A stretch of 64,000 bases of DNA from Macrolepiota albuminosa (lineage: Eukaryota; Basidiomycota; Agaricomycetes; Agaricales; Agaricaceae): contig JAMWFC010000046.1 of assembly GCA_027475525.1 (NCBI GenBank), positions 3,100,001 through 3,164,000 on the forward strand, given 5' to 3'. The position numbers were made by a program, and so were the translations under genes. This document shows, piece by piece, positions 52,702 to 63,641 of this stretch. The notes below the pieces were generated by a model. That model was not told the DNA's origin. It saw nothing but the letters and a program-made list of their open reading frames with translations, and made no database searches. Position 1 is the first letter of the stretch; each line of letters opens with the position of its first letter.

Positions 52702-54958
52702 TTAATTGACTTGTATATTATCATATTTCCTCGTTCGCTGGAATTTGTTTACCAATTGTTTAACTGCGACTGAAGGTTGATGACCAGACGCAAACATATC
52801 TGATATCAATTCCTCTGCTACTGCCCAACTTTTCCTCCGCATAAGTCCCTGGAATAGAACATACCAGGTAGTGTCGTTTGTCAGCATTCGTCGTCGCATT
52901 TCCCGGTAATATGAGAGGGCTTGCCGCAGTCCTTGTGACGATGGAAGCTTCAAGGAGGAGCTAATCAAAATGTTATATGTCGCCTCGTTCAGATTGATGC
53001 GACGTTTCTTCATGTGCCATACAATCTCTTTCCGCCACTCGTTCTTCCGTCTAAAGTCTACCTCCTCCATTCGATCGAGCCCCGCTAAAATGCAGGTATA
53101 AGTCTTCACGTTTGGTTGGGCCGCCGCATCCTCCTCCATCCTATGTAACAGTCGCATCACAGCCTCGAAAGTCTTCTGTGTTGGGGCCTGCATCTGATGA
53201 TAGATTATTGTCGAGTACGTTGCAACATTGGGCTGAATTCCCTGCTTTCTCATGATGTCGATCATGATGTCTGGCGCATCACCTCGCCCGGCACGAAGCA
53301 ATGCAGAAAGAATAGTCGAAAAGCTGTAAACGTCTCCCACAATTTTAAGTTCTGCCATGCGACCAACAATACGAGTAAGTCCCTTCAAATTTCCTCGCCG
53401 CCCATAGTAGGCTAAAAAAGTATTGTAGGATATGAGATCAGGTGTGGGGCCTTGTTTTTCCATCTTCTCAAAGAGGGCCTGAGCTGCGGACTCGTCATTG
53501 AAAGACAGAAGGCCATCAATTACAGTGTTGTATACTGAAAGCAAGTGCCCTTTGGGAGCCCCCTGAGAAGGCAATTTTTGAAAAGATTGGAAGAATCGTA
53601 GGGCCTCGGTACGCTGGCGACCTTTGAATAATGCAGCAATCAATGCTCGGTATGTAAGGGCATCAGGCTGGACTCCCTCAGCCTTCATCACGTTCCAAGA
53701 GGCGATAGCGTTATCAGCTTCGTTTATAGCACCGTATGAGTCGATAAGGGTTGTCCATAATGAAATACCAGGTGTAATGCCAAGTTCTAACTGGTCTGAC
53801 CAAACTTTGGATGCGAGGTCGCGACGCCGAATCCTAAGAAAAGCGGAGAGGAAAGTCGCCCAACCGACTTCGGTCAGCGCAACGATTTTTTCGGCCGTCT
53901 TTCTAGCTGGTTCGGGAGCGATATAGGCGTCTGGTCCAAAGAGCCCCAAACCAATAGATGTGTACAACCTCTCAAGCGGCTCCGTTGAATTGTTAGTCGC
54001 TAAATTCATGACATGCTTCGAAAATGAGGTGGGATTGGAAATCATCCGAGCCACGTCCAACCGAGCAATGAAGAGCGTGAACTTCTCCACAAAGGCGGGA
54101 TCGTGCGCAAAGTTAGCAGCAAGGAATGAGTCAATACTGGGAGGATGAAACCGTATTCCTGCTTTCAAACACGTCTGCAATGCAGATTCGAAAGCGTCTT
54201 GACTTGCATGTGCTGCAATGGTGATGAGGAGTAAGGTCATGCGTCCCGGCATGATCCTCACCCCTTTGTCATATGCATCAGAGACCAACCCAGTACCCTG
54301 TGAGATAGACTCGTCTTCATCATCGCCATGATCCTCACCCCTTTGTCATATGCATCAGAGACCAACCCAGTACCCTGTGAGATAGACTCGTCTTCATCAT
54401 CGCAAAATTCCAGCTTTTATCCTCTCCTAAACCTTCCAAATACTCGTGATAAAGTTTAATGACAGCCGTGAAATCTTTTTGCCTAAGACGCAAGAGTAGA
54501 AATGCGCATAAGGCATCGGTCGAAGAAGTCGCAGAGGTCGCAGTCCGTAAAGCGATACGCGTGTACAGTTCTTCATCGGAAAGGCTTAATTTACCAGCAG
54601 ACAAGTCTCTCAGTAAATATTGCAAACTCTCTTCAACCTGCGATGATGGAAGGGCATGGAGGAGCTGTCGCCCGTCAAGGAGCCTCAGTGCTTCTAAAAT
54701 TTGACTAGTATCATCGTTGTCCTGTCCGGAAAGCAGTTGAGCCTGCCCTTTTTTTATGAGGTCAACTTGGTTGGCTTCAAGGCCGCGGAAAGATGGGACA
54801 ATATTTATAGTCTTCTTTGAGGGATTGTTATGCTCCGTGGAATTATATTGGCGTGCCGGCTTGAACCTCGTAGTCCTAAGTAAGAATGTCTTGTGTGGAG
54901 TTCTGTTCAGCAGAGAAGTGGTAAGGAAAATCTTGTGCCGAGGAGCGATAGAAAGCAT
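52702..54958 (-). CDS. Pentatricopeptide-repeat protein, mitochondrial (frame broken as assembled)
   Basis: Start at 54958 gives an Arg/Ser/Thr-rich mitochondrial-type N-terminus (HKIFLTTSLLNRTPHKTF). The 54288-52702 segment holds at least six PPR units, e.g. LWTTLIDSYGAINEADNAIA, DALTYRALIAALFKGRQRTE, DLISYNTFLAYYGRRGNLKG, VYSFSTILSALLRAGRGDAP and YTCILAGLDRMEEVDFRRKN. Family members bind organellar RNA. The upstream segment (about 195 residues) and the PPR segment are in different frames, and a perfect 77-bp duplication lies at the joint (54250-54403). Removing one copy still leaves a +2 shift, which a short intron (41 nt from GTTTAG to GATGAAG) would repair. Shares a 45-bp divergent gap with CYP8. 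Confidence 0.82.
54250..54403. repeat. Perfect 77-bp tandem duplication 11, in the PPR gene
   Basis: 54250-54326 equals 54327-54403 (CATGATCC...TCATCATCGC). Confidence 0.95.
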
Positions 54959-55003
54959 GGCTTTTTGCACTGCCACAAAGTTCGTCCAACGAATCCTCGA
55001 ACC

Positions 55004-57045
55004 ATGGGTCACGGAAATTCTAACAAGTTGTACATCACTCACGCAGAACATACGGGTCAGTTTGGTTCTCATTCGGCCTCCTCTGGATACAAGGCGTACG
55101 TCGTATAATTCCTTTATGATATCCAAAATCCCCATATCAATCACAGCAAAGTTCAAGTACCTCATCCTGGCAACAGAACTCCTTTTGATTCATGCGCACT
55201 TTCTTTTCAGCAGTTCACTCATCCTGTGTGCGCACGAAATAGCGATGGAACAGGCACTGTTTTTGATCTCGTCAACATAATCCCTTGGTTGAAGTGAGCC
55301 ACATTTTCATTCCATTTACTCACTTTTGAACTCACTTTTTCTAGGCAACATAACAATACGCATCCTATCACCAAAGAGCCTCTTGCACCTACAGATCTCA
55401 TTACTCTCCACTATTCGCGTAAAGAAGCTTCTGGAGAGATTTATGACCCCATCTCGTTCAAGCCTTTTAGCGAGCATTCCCACATCGTAGCAATTGCTAC
55501 TACCGGGAATGTGTACCTCGCAGAGAGCATCAAAGGCGGGAGAGACTTGGTCAGCGATGTCGCCTTCAAAAAGTTAGTCACATCTGATTGATGAGGACGA
55601 AAACTGAATTCGAGACAGGCAAGATGTAATAACATTACAGAACCCGCATGGTCTACCACAAGCGTCCGTTCCTATGTCGACAGCGCCGGTGGTAACCATT
55701 CCTTTGAAGCATGAAAGTACTTCCAAAGGCGCCGAACTCAAACCCGCCGTTCCGGAAGGTGTGACCGCTGTCAAGGCAAAGGCAGTTGAACCCTGTATGT
55801 TGGTATATTAAACACCATTTTTATGACTCACACACAGTTCATATAAAGGGAATATTTCTCCGTATTCTAGTGGACTGCCAGGTGCTTCTCTTACCTCAAC
55901 ATCTGTGGATCCGTCGACAACGAGTTCCAGGCTTCTTTGGGATGAAGTCTGTTGTCTTACTCATGTTCCCGGATGACTTCTCTCACCAGGCTTGTTGAGC
56001 AGGAGGAATTAATGTTTGAAGATATATCCAATCCTGTAAAAGGTAAAGGGAAGGAGAAAGATGTAGGCAAGCGTCGTGCATATGTTCGTTTGGTGACCAA
56101 CCTCGGTGGAGGAAGTCTGAATCTAGAACTTTTCTGCGAAAAAGTGAGTCGTTTCTTCACACTTATTGACGATTGTCTTTCTGATCATGGCTAGGCACCA
56201 AAAACGTGCTATAACTTCCTTATGCTTGCCAAGGCGGGGAAGTATAACAATTGCTTGTTTCATCGACTGGTGCCTGGTTTTATGGTGGGGTTTGTTTCCA
56301 TGATGCCGTTCATATCCTTATATATGCAGATTCAAACAGGAGATCCGACAGGTACTGGTGCAGGCGGAGAGTCTTATTGGGGAACGCCTTTCAGGGATGA
56401 ACATGACCTGAAAGGCGCCGCAAAACATGACGGTCGTGGTGTCCTTGCTATGGCAAACAAAGGACCTGCTACTAATGGGTGAATATTTCTGTTCTCGTCT
56501 ACTATGTCTCTAATGAGTTGATCTAGATCTCAGTTTTATATTACTTTTAAGGCTGTACCCCATCTCGACAAGAAGCATACGGTGTTTGGTAAACTTGTTG
56601 GTGGAGAAGGCATCCTAGACCTTCTGGAAAAACTTCCACTCAAAGAAGGAACAGAGCGCCCTGCCAAAAGTGTGCGTATAAATGAAGTTGTAATGTAAGT
56701 CTCTGCGTTATGGACTTCTGCTGTATCCGCCTTCCTCATTGTTGATCGTCAAATCAGCTATCAGGATCCATTTGATGAGTATAAGAAGCGTCTGGCCAAT
56801 AAAATAGCAAAGAAAGCTCAGTCCAAAGAAGGAAACAAAGACACTTCCTCTGAGAAGAAAGAAAACGATGATATGAATTGGTTCGGTGTTAAAGTCGGGT
56901 CAGATACTGCTATTGCCGCTGAAAGTGGGGGTGTTGGAAAATATTTGAATCTTAAGCGGCCACAGGTTACAGTGGCTAGCAGTGGAGCAGCCGACGAACA
57001 AAGGAAGAAACGCAAAACGGGTTTTGGAGACTTTTCGGGGTGGTA
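55004..57045 (+). CDS. CYP8: U-box cyclophilin, PPIL2/CYP60 type peptidyl-prolyl isomerase
   Basis: Nuclear, spliceosome-associated cyclophilin. Start ATG at 55004: [18 protein letters not shown]. Exons then give a U-box-like part ([59 protein letters not shown]), a linker, and the cyclophilin domain: [39 protein letters not shown] with the catalytic Arg, [57 protein letters not shown] basic Lys/Ser tail ends GFGDFSGW at 57043-57045. About ten exons, all GT-AG. Tail-to-tail with VPS20 (86 bp). Confidence 0.92.
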
Positions 57046-57130
57046 GTACAAATCTTCTTTATTACAATGGAAAGGGTGCATTTTATCTGTGTACGACATA
57101 TCTGTGTACGACAACATATGAAGGACGAGC

Positions 57131-58018
57131 TCATGCCGCCACAAGTACCTTGGCCCTTGTTGCATCAGACTCGGTGAGCGTGTAACTGACTGATGTTTCG
57201 CTAATTGGTTCTGATGGTGGCACTTGAGGCAATTCAGGCAATTCAGCTTTAAGCTAAATTCAAGAATTAGTTGCTGAGGCTGAATAAAAAAGTTGCTTGC
57301 ACCGACATGTTGTGCTTCTAGTTCCAATAGCTCAGTCTGGACAGCTTCCTCCTCATCGAGGGTCAGGGTATTCGAGAGCATTTCTGAAATCTCCTGTTTG
57401 CAGCATAATTAACTCCTGTAAGTAGAACGGCGACGTCTGACCACTCACTATTTGATATTCCCTGGCTTCCTGTGTCTCTTCTAACAGTTTCTCAACTGAC
57501 TCGACATTCAGTTCTTTGTGAATCTCCTTCAAAACCTCATTTCCATGTTTGAGTCCGTGAAGTACAGACACCTCCACTAAAGAAAATTCAATCGTAGAAA
57601 CCTATTCCCAGCTGTTGTCTGTGTTCAATTCAAAAAGAAGAAAAGACGCCCGCATACCAGTTGCTCGAGATTTTCCAATTGGCTGTCTGTTTTAAGGAGC
57701 AAACTCTGTTGATACTTTCGCCGTCGTAAAGCGATGACAGCCCGGTCTTTCTGGCCAGCAGCGAGATGAGCTTTAGCAATTGTGTGTTCCTTGTCGAGTA
57801 TCACTTGTATCTTCATGAAGTCAACCCATGCAACAGCCAGACAATACCAGACAATACCTTCTTCTGATACTGTCGCAGTTTATCTCGCTGCAACTTGAGG
57901 CTAGTTCCATAGATATATGAGAAGCTTGTACCGCTGGAAGGAGCAACGGAGCAAATACGCACTCTAATATAGCACGATCTTGCGCAGTTATCTTGGGTAA
58001 GGACTGGTTTCCGCCCAT
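57131..58018 (-). CDS. VPS20: ESCRT-III subunit Vps20/CHMP6
   Basis: Initiates ESCRT-III assembly at endosomes. Start ATG at 58018: MGGNQSLPKITAQDRAIL, with Gly2 as a potential myristoylation site, as in CHMP6. Splicing gives DLKLQRDKLRQYQKK, IQVILDKEHTIAKAHLAAGQ, KDRAVIALRRRKYQQSLL, TDSQLENLEQLV, a helical middle (HGNEVLKEIHKELNVESVEK) and an acidic C-terminus (LPELPQVPPSEP) with stop at 57131. The proline-rich LPELPQVP stretch resembles an MIM-type Vps4-interaction motif. Five or six exons; total near 215 residues, the usual family size. Confidence 0.9.
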
Positions 58019-58301
58019 GTTACATGAAAGGTCAATAGCGAAGTGTCATATGCGTTTCCTGTCAATCCGTATAGCTCGAATGAACTCAGATAGAAGGATA
58101 AGGAACAAGTTAGAAGGATACAGAAAAAGTTAGAAGGACACGGAACAAGTTAGAAGGAACAAGTCAGATATCTGTTCAGAGAGCGGCTTAATATGATCCG
58201 AAGAGCGTGGGTGAAACTACGTCGCGATCAGATGCACGACATCCATATCAGTCAACCGAAATTGAACCCTCCGCGGGTTGGGATGCGTGGCTGCCAAGTG
58301 A

Positions 58302-59988
58302 ATGGCTCTTCGACTGCTGCAAATTCGCAACTCCATTCCAGCCGTTCGTTACTCTGCAAGATACCATGATTATGTACGTTTTGCTACACAAGGTACACTC
58401 GATCCAGTAGGTGTCCATTCTACTTTGACTTGGAAAACAGGTGGCATCATTCGAATACCATTGAATTCGCCCAAGGTGATTGGTGTTGCCAATTCTCGAG
58501 GTAACAGAAGGTACGCGGTTGACTCGATTGTATATCCGAGTCTTACAACACTTCAATGTAAAGCCACCAAGAAGACTTTTACGCTTACGCAACTCTCTCC
58601 CTGAACTCAGATGAACTTCGCCTTAGCATCAAAAAAACTTTTGGCATTGACTGGGATCCCAGCAAGGTTGGAGATGTTTTGTCCGGACAAGTTACGTTTA
58701 TTGGTATTTATGATGGGTTGGTTTCTTTCTTGTCTTCGTTCTTAAGATGTACTCACAAGCTCAGGCATGGAGGTTCAGCAGTATCGCAATATTTACGCCA
58801 GGAATTGCACGGGATTTTTGAGTCAGCCAATAAAAATGCAATACCTGAACTTTTTGCATGGGCCAAAGAATTGGGTGGGTACTTTAGGAGATTCAAAGGT
58901 GGCGCTCTCGCACCTTGGGTAATCAGTACGGAAAATACACCCGCATTGGATCTTGAGGCTCGTGCTACGGAGGCATTTTTTGAGGCGCGTCATTCCAGAG
59001 CACAATTGTACACGTCTACAATCCCTTCGCTTGATAGGTGGACCGAAATTTGTCCTCAGATCCGGTTTCCCAATCTTGCGGCGCAACAGCATCAGTTGTG
59101 CTTCTTCATTCTCTCGATGCCCCTGCTACGCCTTTCTTTTCTTCTGAGAGATTGGTGCTCACGGTAGCGCATTGCGGGTAAGACCTTTGTCGTTTGAAAC
59201 TGCTTGCAACTTATCTTCTCAGGGATACACGTGTATTGCTGTGTTCAGTCAACGCTGGCCGAGCCATTCCAATGACTGAAACCCACCATGCTGATGCGCA
59301 TGTAGAGTCTATCCGACTTCGGCGCATGATGGGTGCTTCCCTCATTACGGATTCATTCGGTGAATCAAGGTATGCCTATATGCTCTGTAAAGTTTGAAGA
59401 AATGCCTTCCTGCTCAGGCGTATTTTTCTGAATCAATTTCTGATGTTCACCCAGATGGATGGGAGCCTTGGCAAATACTCGATGGTCTGTTGCTTTATGA
59501 TGAAATTCGATCATCTGATTTAATATTCTGGTTCAGCCTTGGAGATTTGCGCTTCAAAAAGTATGGCGTGACGCCTGAACCTCAAGTACAGACTAAGCTT
59601 TTAGATGGTGCCACCCTTTGAATCTTATGATAACACCGACTTGACTACATTTTTCATTTAGGGAAGGACTGGGCATACATTGTTCTTTTGTCCGATGGTG
59701 TATCATCAATCCTTTCGGATGCGGAGGTTGTTGACCTTGCTAGGGAAGCGCGGGACCCGAAAGCCGCGGCGGAGAGAATTCTTGCATTTGCTCAAGAACT
59801 CGGTGGAGAAGATAATGCCACAGTCATAGTTGTTCCCTTGGCTGGTTGGGGTAAAATTGTTGGGCCTGATACTACGAAAGATTTACGAGAATACCGGCGA
59901 CAACAAGCTGGTATGTTGTTTTCACCTCTTAAAGCGGATAGCTTTACGGTCTGCTTTAGTTGGAACTGAGCGTCAACGTCGAATGTAA
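58302..59988 (+). CDS. PP2C-family protein phosphatase, probably mitochondrial
   Basis: Mg/Mn-dependent Ser/Thr phosphatase. Start ATG at 58302 gives MALRLLQIRNSIPAVRYSAR, an Arg-rich amphipathic mitochondrial-type leader. Splicing yields VANSRGNRSHQEDFYAYATL (first metal motif), FIGIYDGHGGSAVSQYL (DGHGG metal motif), VLTVAHCGDTRVLLCSVNAG (GD motif), LRRMMGASLITDSFGESR, VLLSDGVSSILSDAEV (DG motif) and GGEDNATVIVVPLAGWGK (final DN motif). It ends VGTERQRRM after a 48-nt intron, stop 59986-59988. Resembles yeast Ptc5/Ptc6-type mitochondrial PP2Cs. All introns GT-AG. Confidence 0.88.
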
Positions 59989-60172
59989 TTTTGAGTCGGT
60001 AGGAAAGCAAAAGTTTCTGCCCTTTTGGAGTTTATATATGTACAGATTCGATACGTAACTAATATATGTAGAAGGTTTTGAAATGGTCGTAGATAAAATG
60101 ATTAATATCCATGAGTATGTTGATGACAAACATTTTGAGCCGTCGTGACCACTCGCGAAGCACAAGTTCATC

Positions 60173-60707
60173 ATGACCGAATCTCTGCAAGCTGCCCTTC
60201 AACTTGCTTCCGCCGAATTCCAGAAGATACAGGGCGAGTTATCGATCGCTGTTGAAGCACGACAGAGGTTAGATGCGCAGCTCTCAGAGAATGAGCTTGT
60301 TAGGAAGGTTAGTTGGCAATAATTTGGGACTTTTGTAATTGCTGATTCCACTCGATAGGAATTCGCGCTGATGACGCCGGAAAATAAAGTATTCAAGTTA
60401 GTTGGTCCTGTTTTAGTGAAGCAGGATCAGGCAGAAGCAAAGAGCAATGTTGAAACACGATTAGAATTTATTCGCTCAGAGATGTGAGCAACCCTCCTTC
60501 AGTTTTTAGCCCGGTTACTCATTCTTTTCAGTAAACGTGTTGAGATGCAACTTAAAGACATCCAAGGGAAGCAAGAAAAGAAGAAAATAGAGGTTCGAAT
60601 TAAAGTGTTTCAAGTAGATACCTGCTGTTCAACGTTTCTAATAGATTATAGAAATCCAAACTGCTCTGCAACAACCACAGACTCAACAAGTTCCAAAGCC
60701 CGTTTAA
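60173..60707 (+). CDS. YKE2: Prefoldin subunit 6
   Basis: Beta-type subunit of the hexameric prefoldin co-chaperone that delivers actin and tubulin to CCT in the cytosol. Four exons: MTESLQAALQLASAEFQKIQ with SENELVRK, then EFALMTPENKVFKLVGPVLV and KQDQAEAKSNVETRLEFI, then KRVEMQLKDIQGKQEKKKIE, then IIEIQTALQQPQTQQVPKPV. Two coiled-coil helices flank the beta-hairpin, full family length (about 125 residues). Duplication 12 copies the last exon with its acceptor site immediately downstream; the first copy leaves the gene intact. Confidence 0.92.
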
Positions 60708-60793
60708 CGCTGAGGCAATAGATTATAGAAATCCAAACTGCTCTGCAACAACCACAGACTCAACAAGTTCCAAAGCCCGTTTAACGCTGAGGC
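60640..60793. repeat. Perfect 77-bp tandem duplication 12, at the prefoldin 6 last exon
   Basis: 60640-60716 equals 60717-60793 (AATAGATTATAG...CGCTGAGGC). Confidence 0.95.
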
Positions 60794-60916
60794 ATACTTC
60801 CCACATGACGGAATATATAATGACAAGCGGTCAGAACCTTGCTTCGTTAGTTCGGCGCCAAGGCTAGTGACTAGTATAGAGGCTCTCAAAATGACGAAGT
60901 TACGCCTGTTGCTTTA

Positions 60917-61376
60917 TCACGGCAGCCGTGCAGAATCACGTTCTTTAGATGGACTTTTGAGAATTCTTTCGAGCTTGAATCGTTTCAAAGCAGAGATCGG
61001 TGGGCAGTTGCGAATAACGACTGTGTCATCTTTACGTAGTTCTAAATTTGAAAACGGGTCAACAAGAATGTCGCGAGAACTCGATAAAACCCACGATTCT
61101 CTTCGTCATGCACAAGGTACTTTTTACTCCGCTCGATACGCTAACACGATAAAGAGTCAGATTCAGATTCAGTTTGTCAACCTGACAAGCTCACCTTGCC
61201 TGTCAATTTGTGAATCACCCATCTTGACACCGTTACGGTAACAGTCTTCCTCATAAACCCTGCCTTCGTAACTTGCCTGTCAATTTGTGAATCACCCATC
61301 TTGACACCGTTACGGTAACAGTCTTCCTCATAAACCCTGCCTTCGTAACGACACCAGTGAAAGCCATAGGAGGCAT
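60917..61376 (-). CDS. MRPS17: Mitochondrial ribosomal protein uS17m (frame broken as assembled)
   Basis: Start ATG at 61376: MPPMAFTGVVTKAGFMRKTV, then TVTVSRWVIHKLTGK; next exon RIERSKKYLVHDEENQ; last exon LRKDDTVVIRNCPPISALKR and FKLERILKSPSKERD, stop at 60917. This is the full S17 OB-fold pattern of the small mitoribosomal subunit. The first exon is copied by a perfect 77-bp tandem duplication (61195-61348). Read as assembled, the second copy shifts the frame and hits a stop; with one copy the protein is complete. As a single-copy essential gene it strongly suggests the duplication is not real. Tail-to-tail with prefoldin 6. Confidence 0.85.
61195..61348. repeat. Perfect 77-bp tandem duplication 13, in uS17m
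   Basis: 61195-61271 equals 61272-61348 (CTTGCCTGTCAATTTG...CTTCGTAA). Confidence 0.95.
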
Positions 61377-61484
61377 GCTGACGACCGAGAATAGTCAGAG
61401 AATGTTTGACTACAAAACTAATTGGTCTGGCAAGGCCGGCCAAATCTGGTTTTATTTGTACATCTTTGCTCTCCCCTAAAATAG

Positions 61485-61564
61485 CCCAGCTACATTACGT
61501 AACGTAATTCAGGTAAGAACGCTAAGCAATATAACAAAGGACTATAAACGGAAACGATGTCGAA
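61485..61564 (-). mobile_element. 5'-truncated 80-bp copy of the non-LTR retroelement
   Basis: Closely matches the 3' end of the element at 10179-10260: shared terminus CCCAGCTACATTACGTAACG, differing by a small indel and a few substitutions. It retains only the last few RT-frame codons and the 3' UTR. It sits about 75 bp upstream of the WRAP73 start codon. Confidence 0.85.
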
Positions 61565-61638
61565 GTGACCGGATATGCTGATATAATCATTCTGCACAAA
61601 TCAAGAAACAATGATTAAACCCCTTACTTATTCAACTC

Positions 61639-63641
61639 ATGGATTTCACTGAAATTTACAGACAATCTTCCTCTCTCGTCCTTTTTAGTCCCGGAGCCCA
61701 GTTTATTCTTACTGCCATTGAGGATAGGCTTATCGTCAGACGTACAGACACCCTTCAAATTACACGGACCTGGCTCCTCGACGCGTCGCGATCACCTACC
61801 CACGCGTCTCTCACAACATTCAAAACAAAGCCAAGTTCAATACCAATACCGAATCCCACCCACGAGGCATGGATCTCTCATTTAGGGTGGTCCTGTGATT
61901 CTGAAATTATTCTTGCGGCCTGCGCTAAACGTGGCGTCGTCCATCTCAGAAAATTGCAAGACGAAGATTGGACGGGGCGAATAGATTGTGGAGCGGAAGG
62001 TAGTTGAAACATGCTCATACTTGGTTCAAAGCTTTGACGCAAGTTGATAGGATTGGTAAAAGCTGAGTTGGCTCCGGACGGACGGTCTGTCTTGTGTTTC
62101 TCTGAGTGGGGTGTCAGCAGTTTTGCCTTCTTTCCTTCCCCAATTATAACCTTTAGCTTCTTAGTTACGTGTCACTATATGGTCGCTGGTAACAGGAGCT
62201 GCTACTTATATTCAATTCCCTGTGTATCCGGACAAAGGTATTCTTACCGTGTTAAAACACTTGTATTAGCGTTGAAACGACTTCAGGCTATGCATTTCGC
62301 GCAGATGGACGATACTTTGTCCTGGCAGAACGTCATAGATCTAAAGAGACACTCGGGGTTTATGATGTTTCTGAATCTTATAGACTGGTCAGGGTGAGTG
62401 ATGTTGAGACTTTTAACGGTGAGATGTGACGAGGTCGCGCAGAATTTCCCGCTTCCCACGGTATCACTATCATCTTTATCCCTTTCGCCCACAGGCGACC
62501 ATTTAGCTGTGTGGGAAGGCCCTTTCGAGGTCTGAAGGTCATCCAACCAATACTTGTTAGATGCTCAGGTTCAAATCCAGTATAAACTCTACATCTTAAA
62601 TCTTGCTGGAAGCACCATTGCTACATTTTCTCCTGATCGCGATCCTGGTTTTGGGATCAGATGCATTGCATGGCATCCAAATGGCCAATTCCTTGCCGTT
62701 GGTGGATGGGACGACAATGTGCGTTTCATAATATTCTCCATGTACCTGTCCGATTCATCTTGATACTCCGATAGATCCATATATTAGACAACCTTTCTTG
62801 GTCGCCAATTGTCACCTTCCACTTGTCAAGTAGAGTCCCAAGTGGCGTAGTATGTTTTTCTTGACTATACCTTTCAGCAGTACTGAATCGGTTGTGTCAT
62901 AGACAGTTTGGCGAGAGCCTTTGAAGTGGCTTGAGGCTACCGAAGGCCGAGGATTCCTCTCATGTAATGTGATCTTACTGTTCTGTTTCCACGTTCACTG
63001 AAGGGTACGAAACAGATGAACGACTGCGAGGGCTGTGCACGATTCCAGTCACCAGGGTCGATACCACCAAAGCAAATCCAAAAAGCGGGACAATACAGAT
63101 GGAGTGGAACGTCAATGGCACTTTACTTTGTGTTCGATCTGGTTGAACACTTTTTCCCTCTTGTTTGCATCTTCCTGATCATCGAAACAGAGAATATGCC
63201 GACAGCAGTGCACATTTTTGATTTTCCGACATTTTCGCAGAGTTTTAGCCCAAGGTTACGCTCTGTACTTCTGCATGCTCAACCTGTTCATCAAGTGCGC
63301 TGGAACCCTGTGCGTAAAGGCAACTTAGTTCTTTGCTGCGGAAGTCCTAGTGTGTATACATGGAGTAATGAGTGGTTAGGCGAGGGAGGGGAAGAAGAAG
63401 AAATAGCAGAATGCATTGGTGTGCCAGCCAGTGAGCGGACAACTTGCTGCACAGGATGTTCCTGACATTCACCCTCTTTGCTTCAGAAAAATTTGATACA
63501 AGGGACATCAAATGGGCACCGGATGGGAAGGGGTTTGTGTTGTTGGATAGAGATCAATATTGTTGTGCATTTGAAGTTGAAGAAGAAAAAGGTGACTCCG
63601 CAGCGAGTGATATGTACACACTTGTAGAAGAATGTATTTGA
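61639..63641 (+). CDS. WD-repeat protein WRAP73 (WDR8) family
   Basis: Spindle-pole/centrosome-associated WD40 protein. Start ATG at 61639: MDFTEIYRQSSSLVLFSPGA, then DRLIVRRTDTLQITRTW, HEAWISHLGWSCDSEIILAA, LVKAELAPDGRSVLCFSEWG, a spliced RVTIWSLVTGAATYIQFPVY segment, GYAFRADGRYFVLAERHRSK, LYILNLAGSTIATFSPDRD and IRCIAWHPNGQFLAVGGWDD (WD repeats), then RSVLLHAQPVHQVRWNPVRK and KFDTRDIKWAPDGKGFVLLD, ending LVEECI at 63641. Seven or more WD blades fit the family. Many short GT-AG introns. The retroelement tail at 61485-61564 is in its promoter. Confidence 0.88.

Noticed and set aside
58085..58165. Repeated AGTTAGAAGGA strings upstream of the PP2C gene as a regulatory array
   Set aside because: Short imperfect simple-sequence repeat; nothing supports a specific function.
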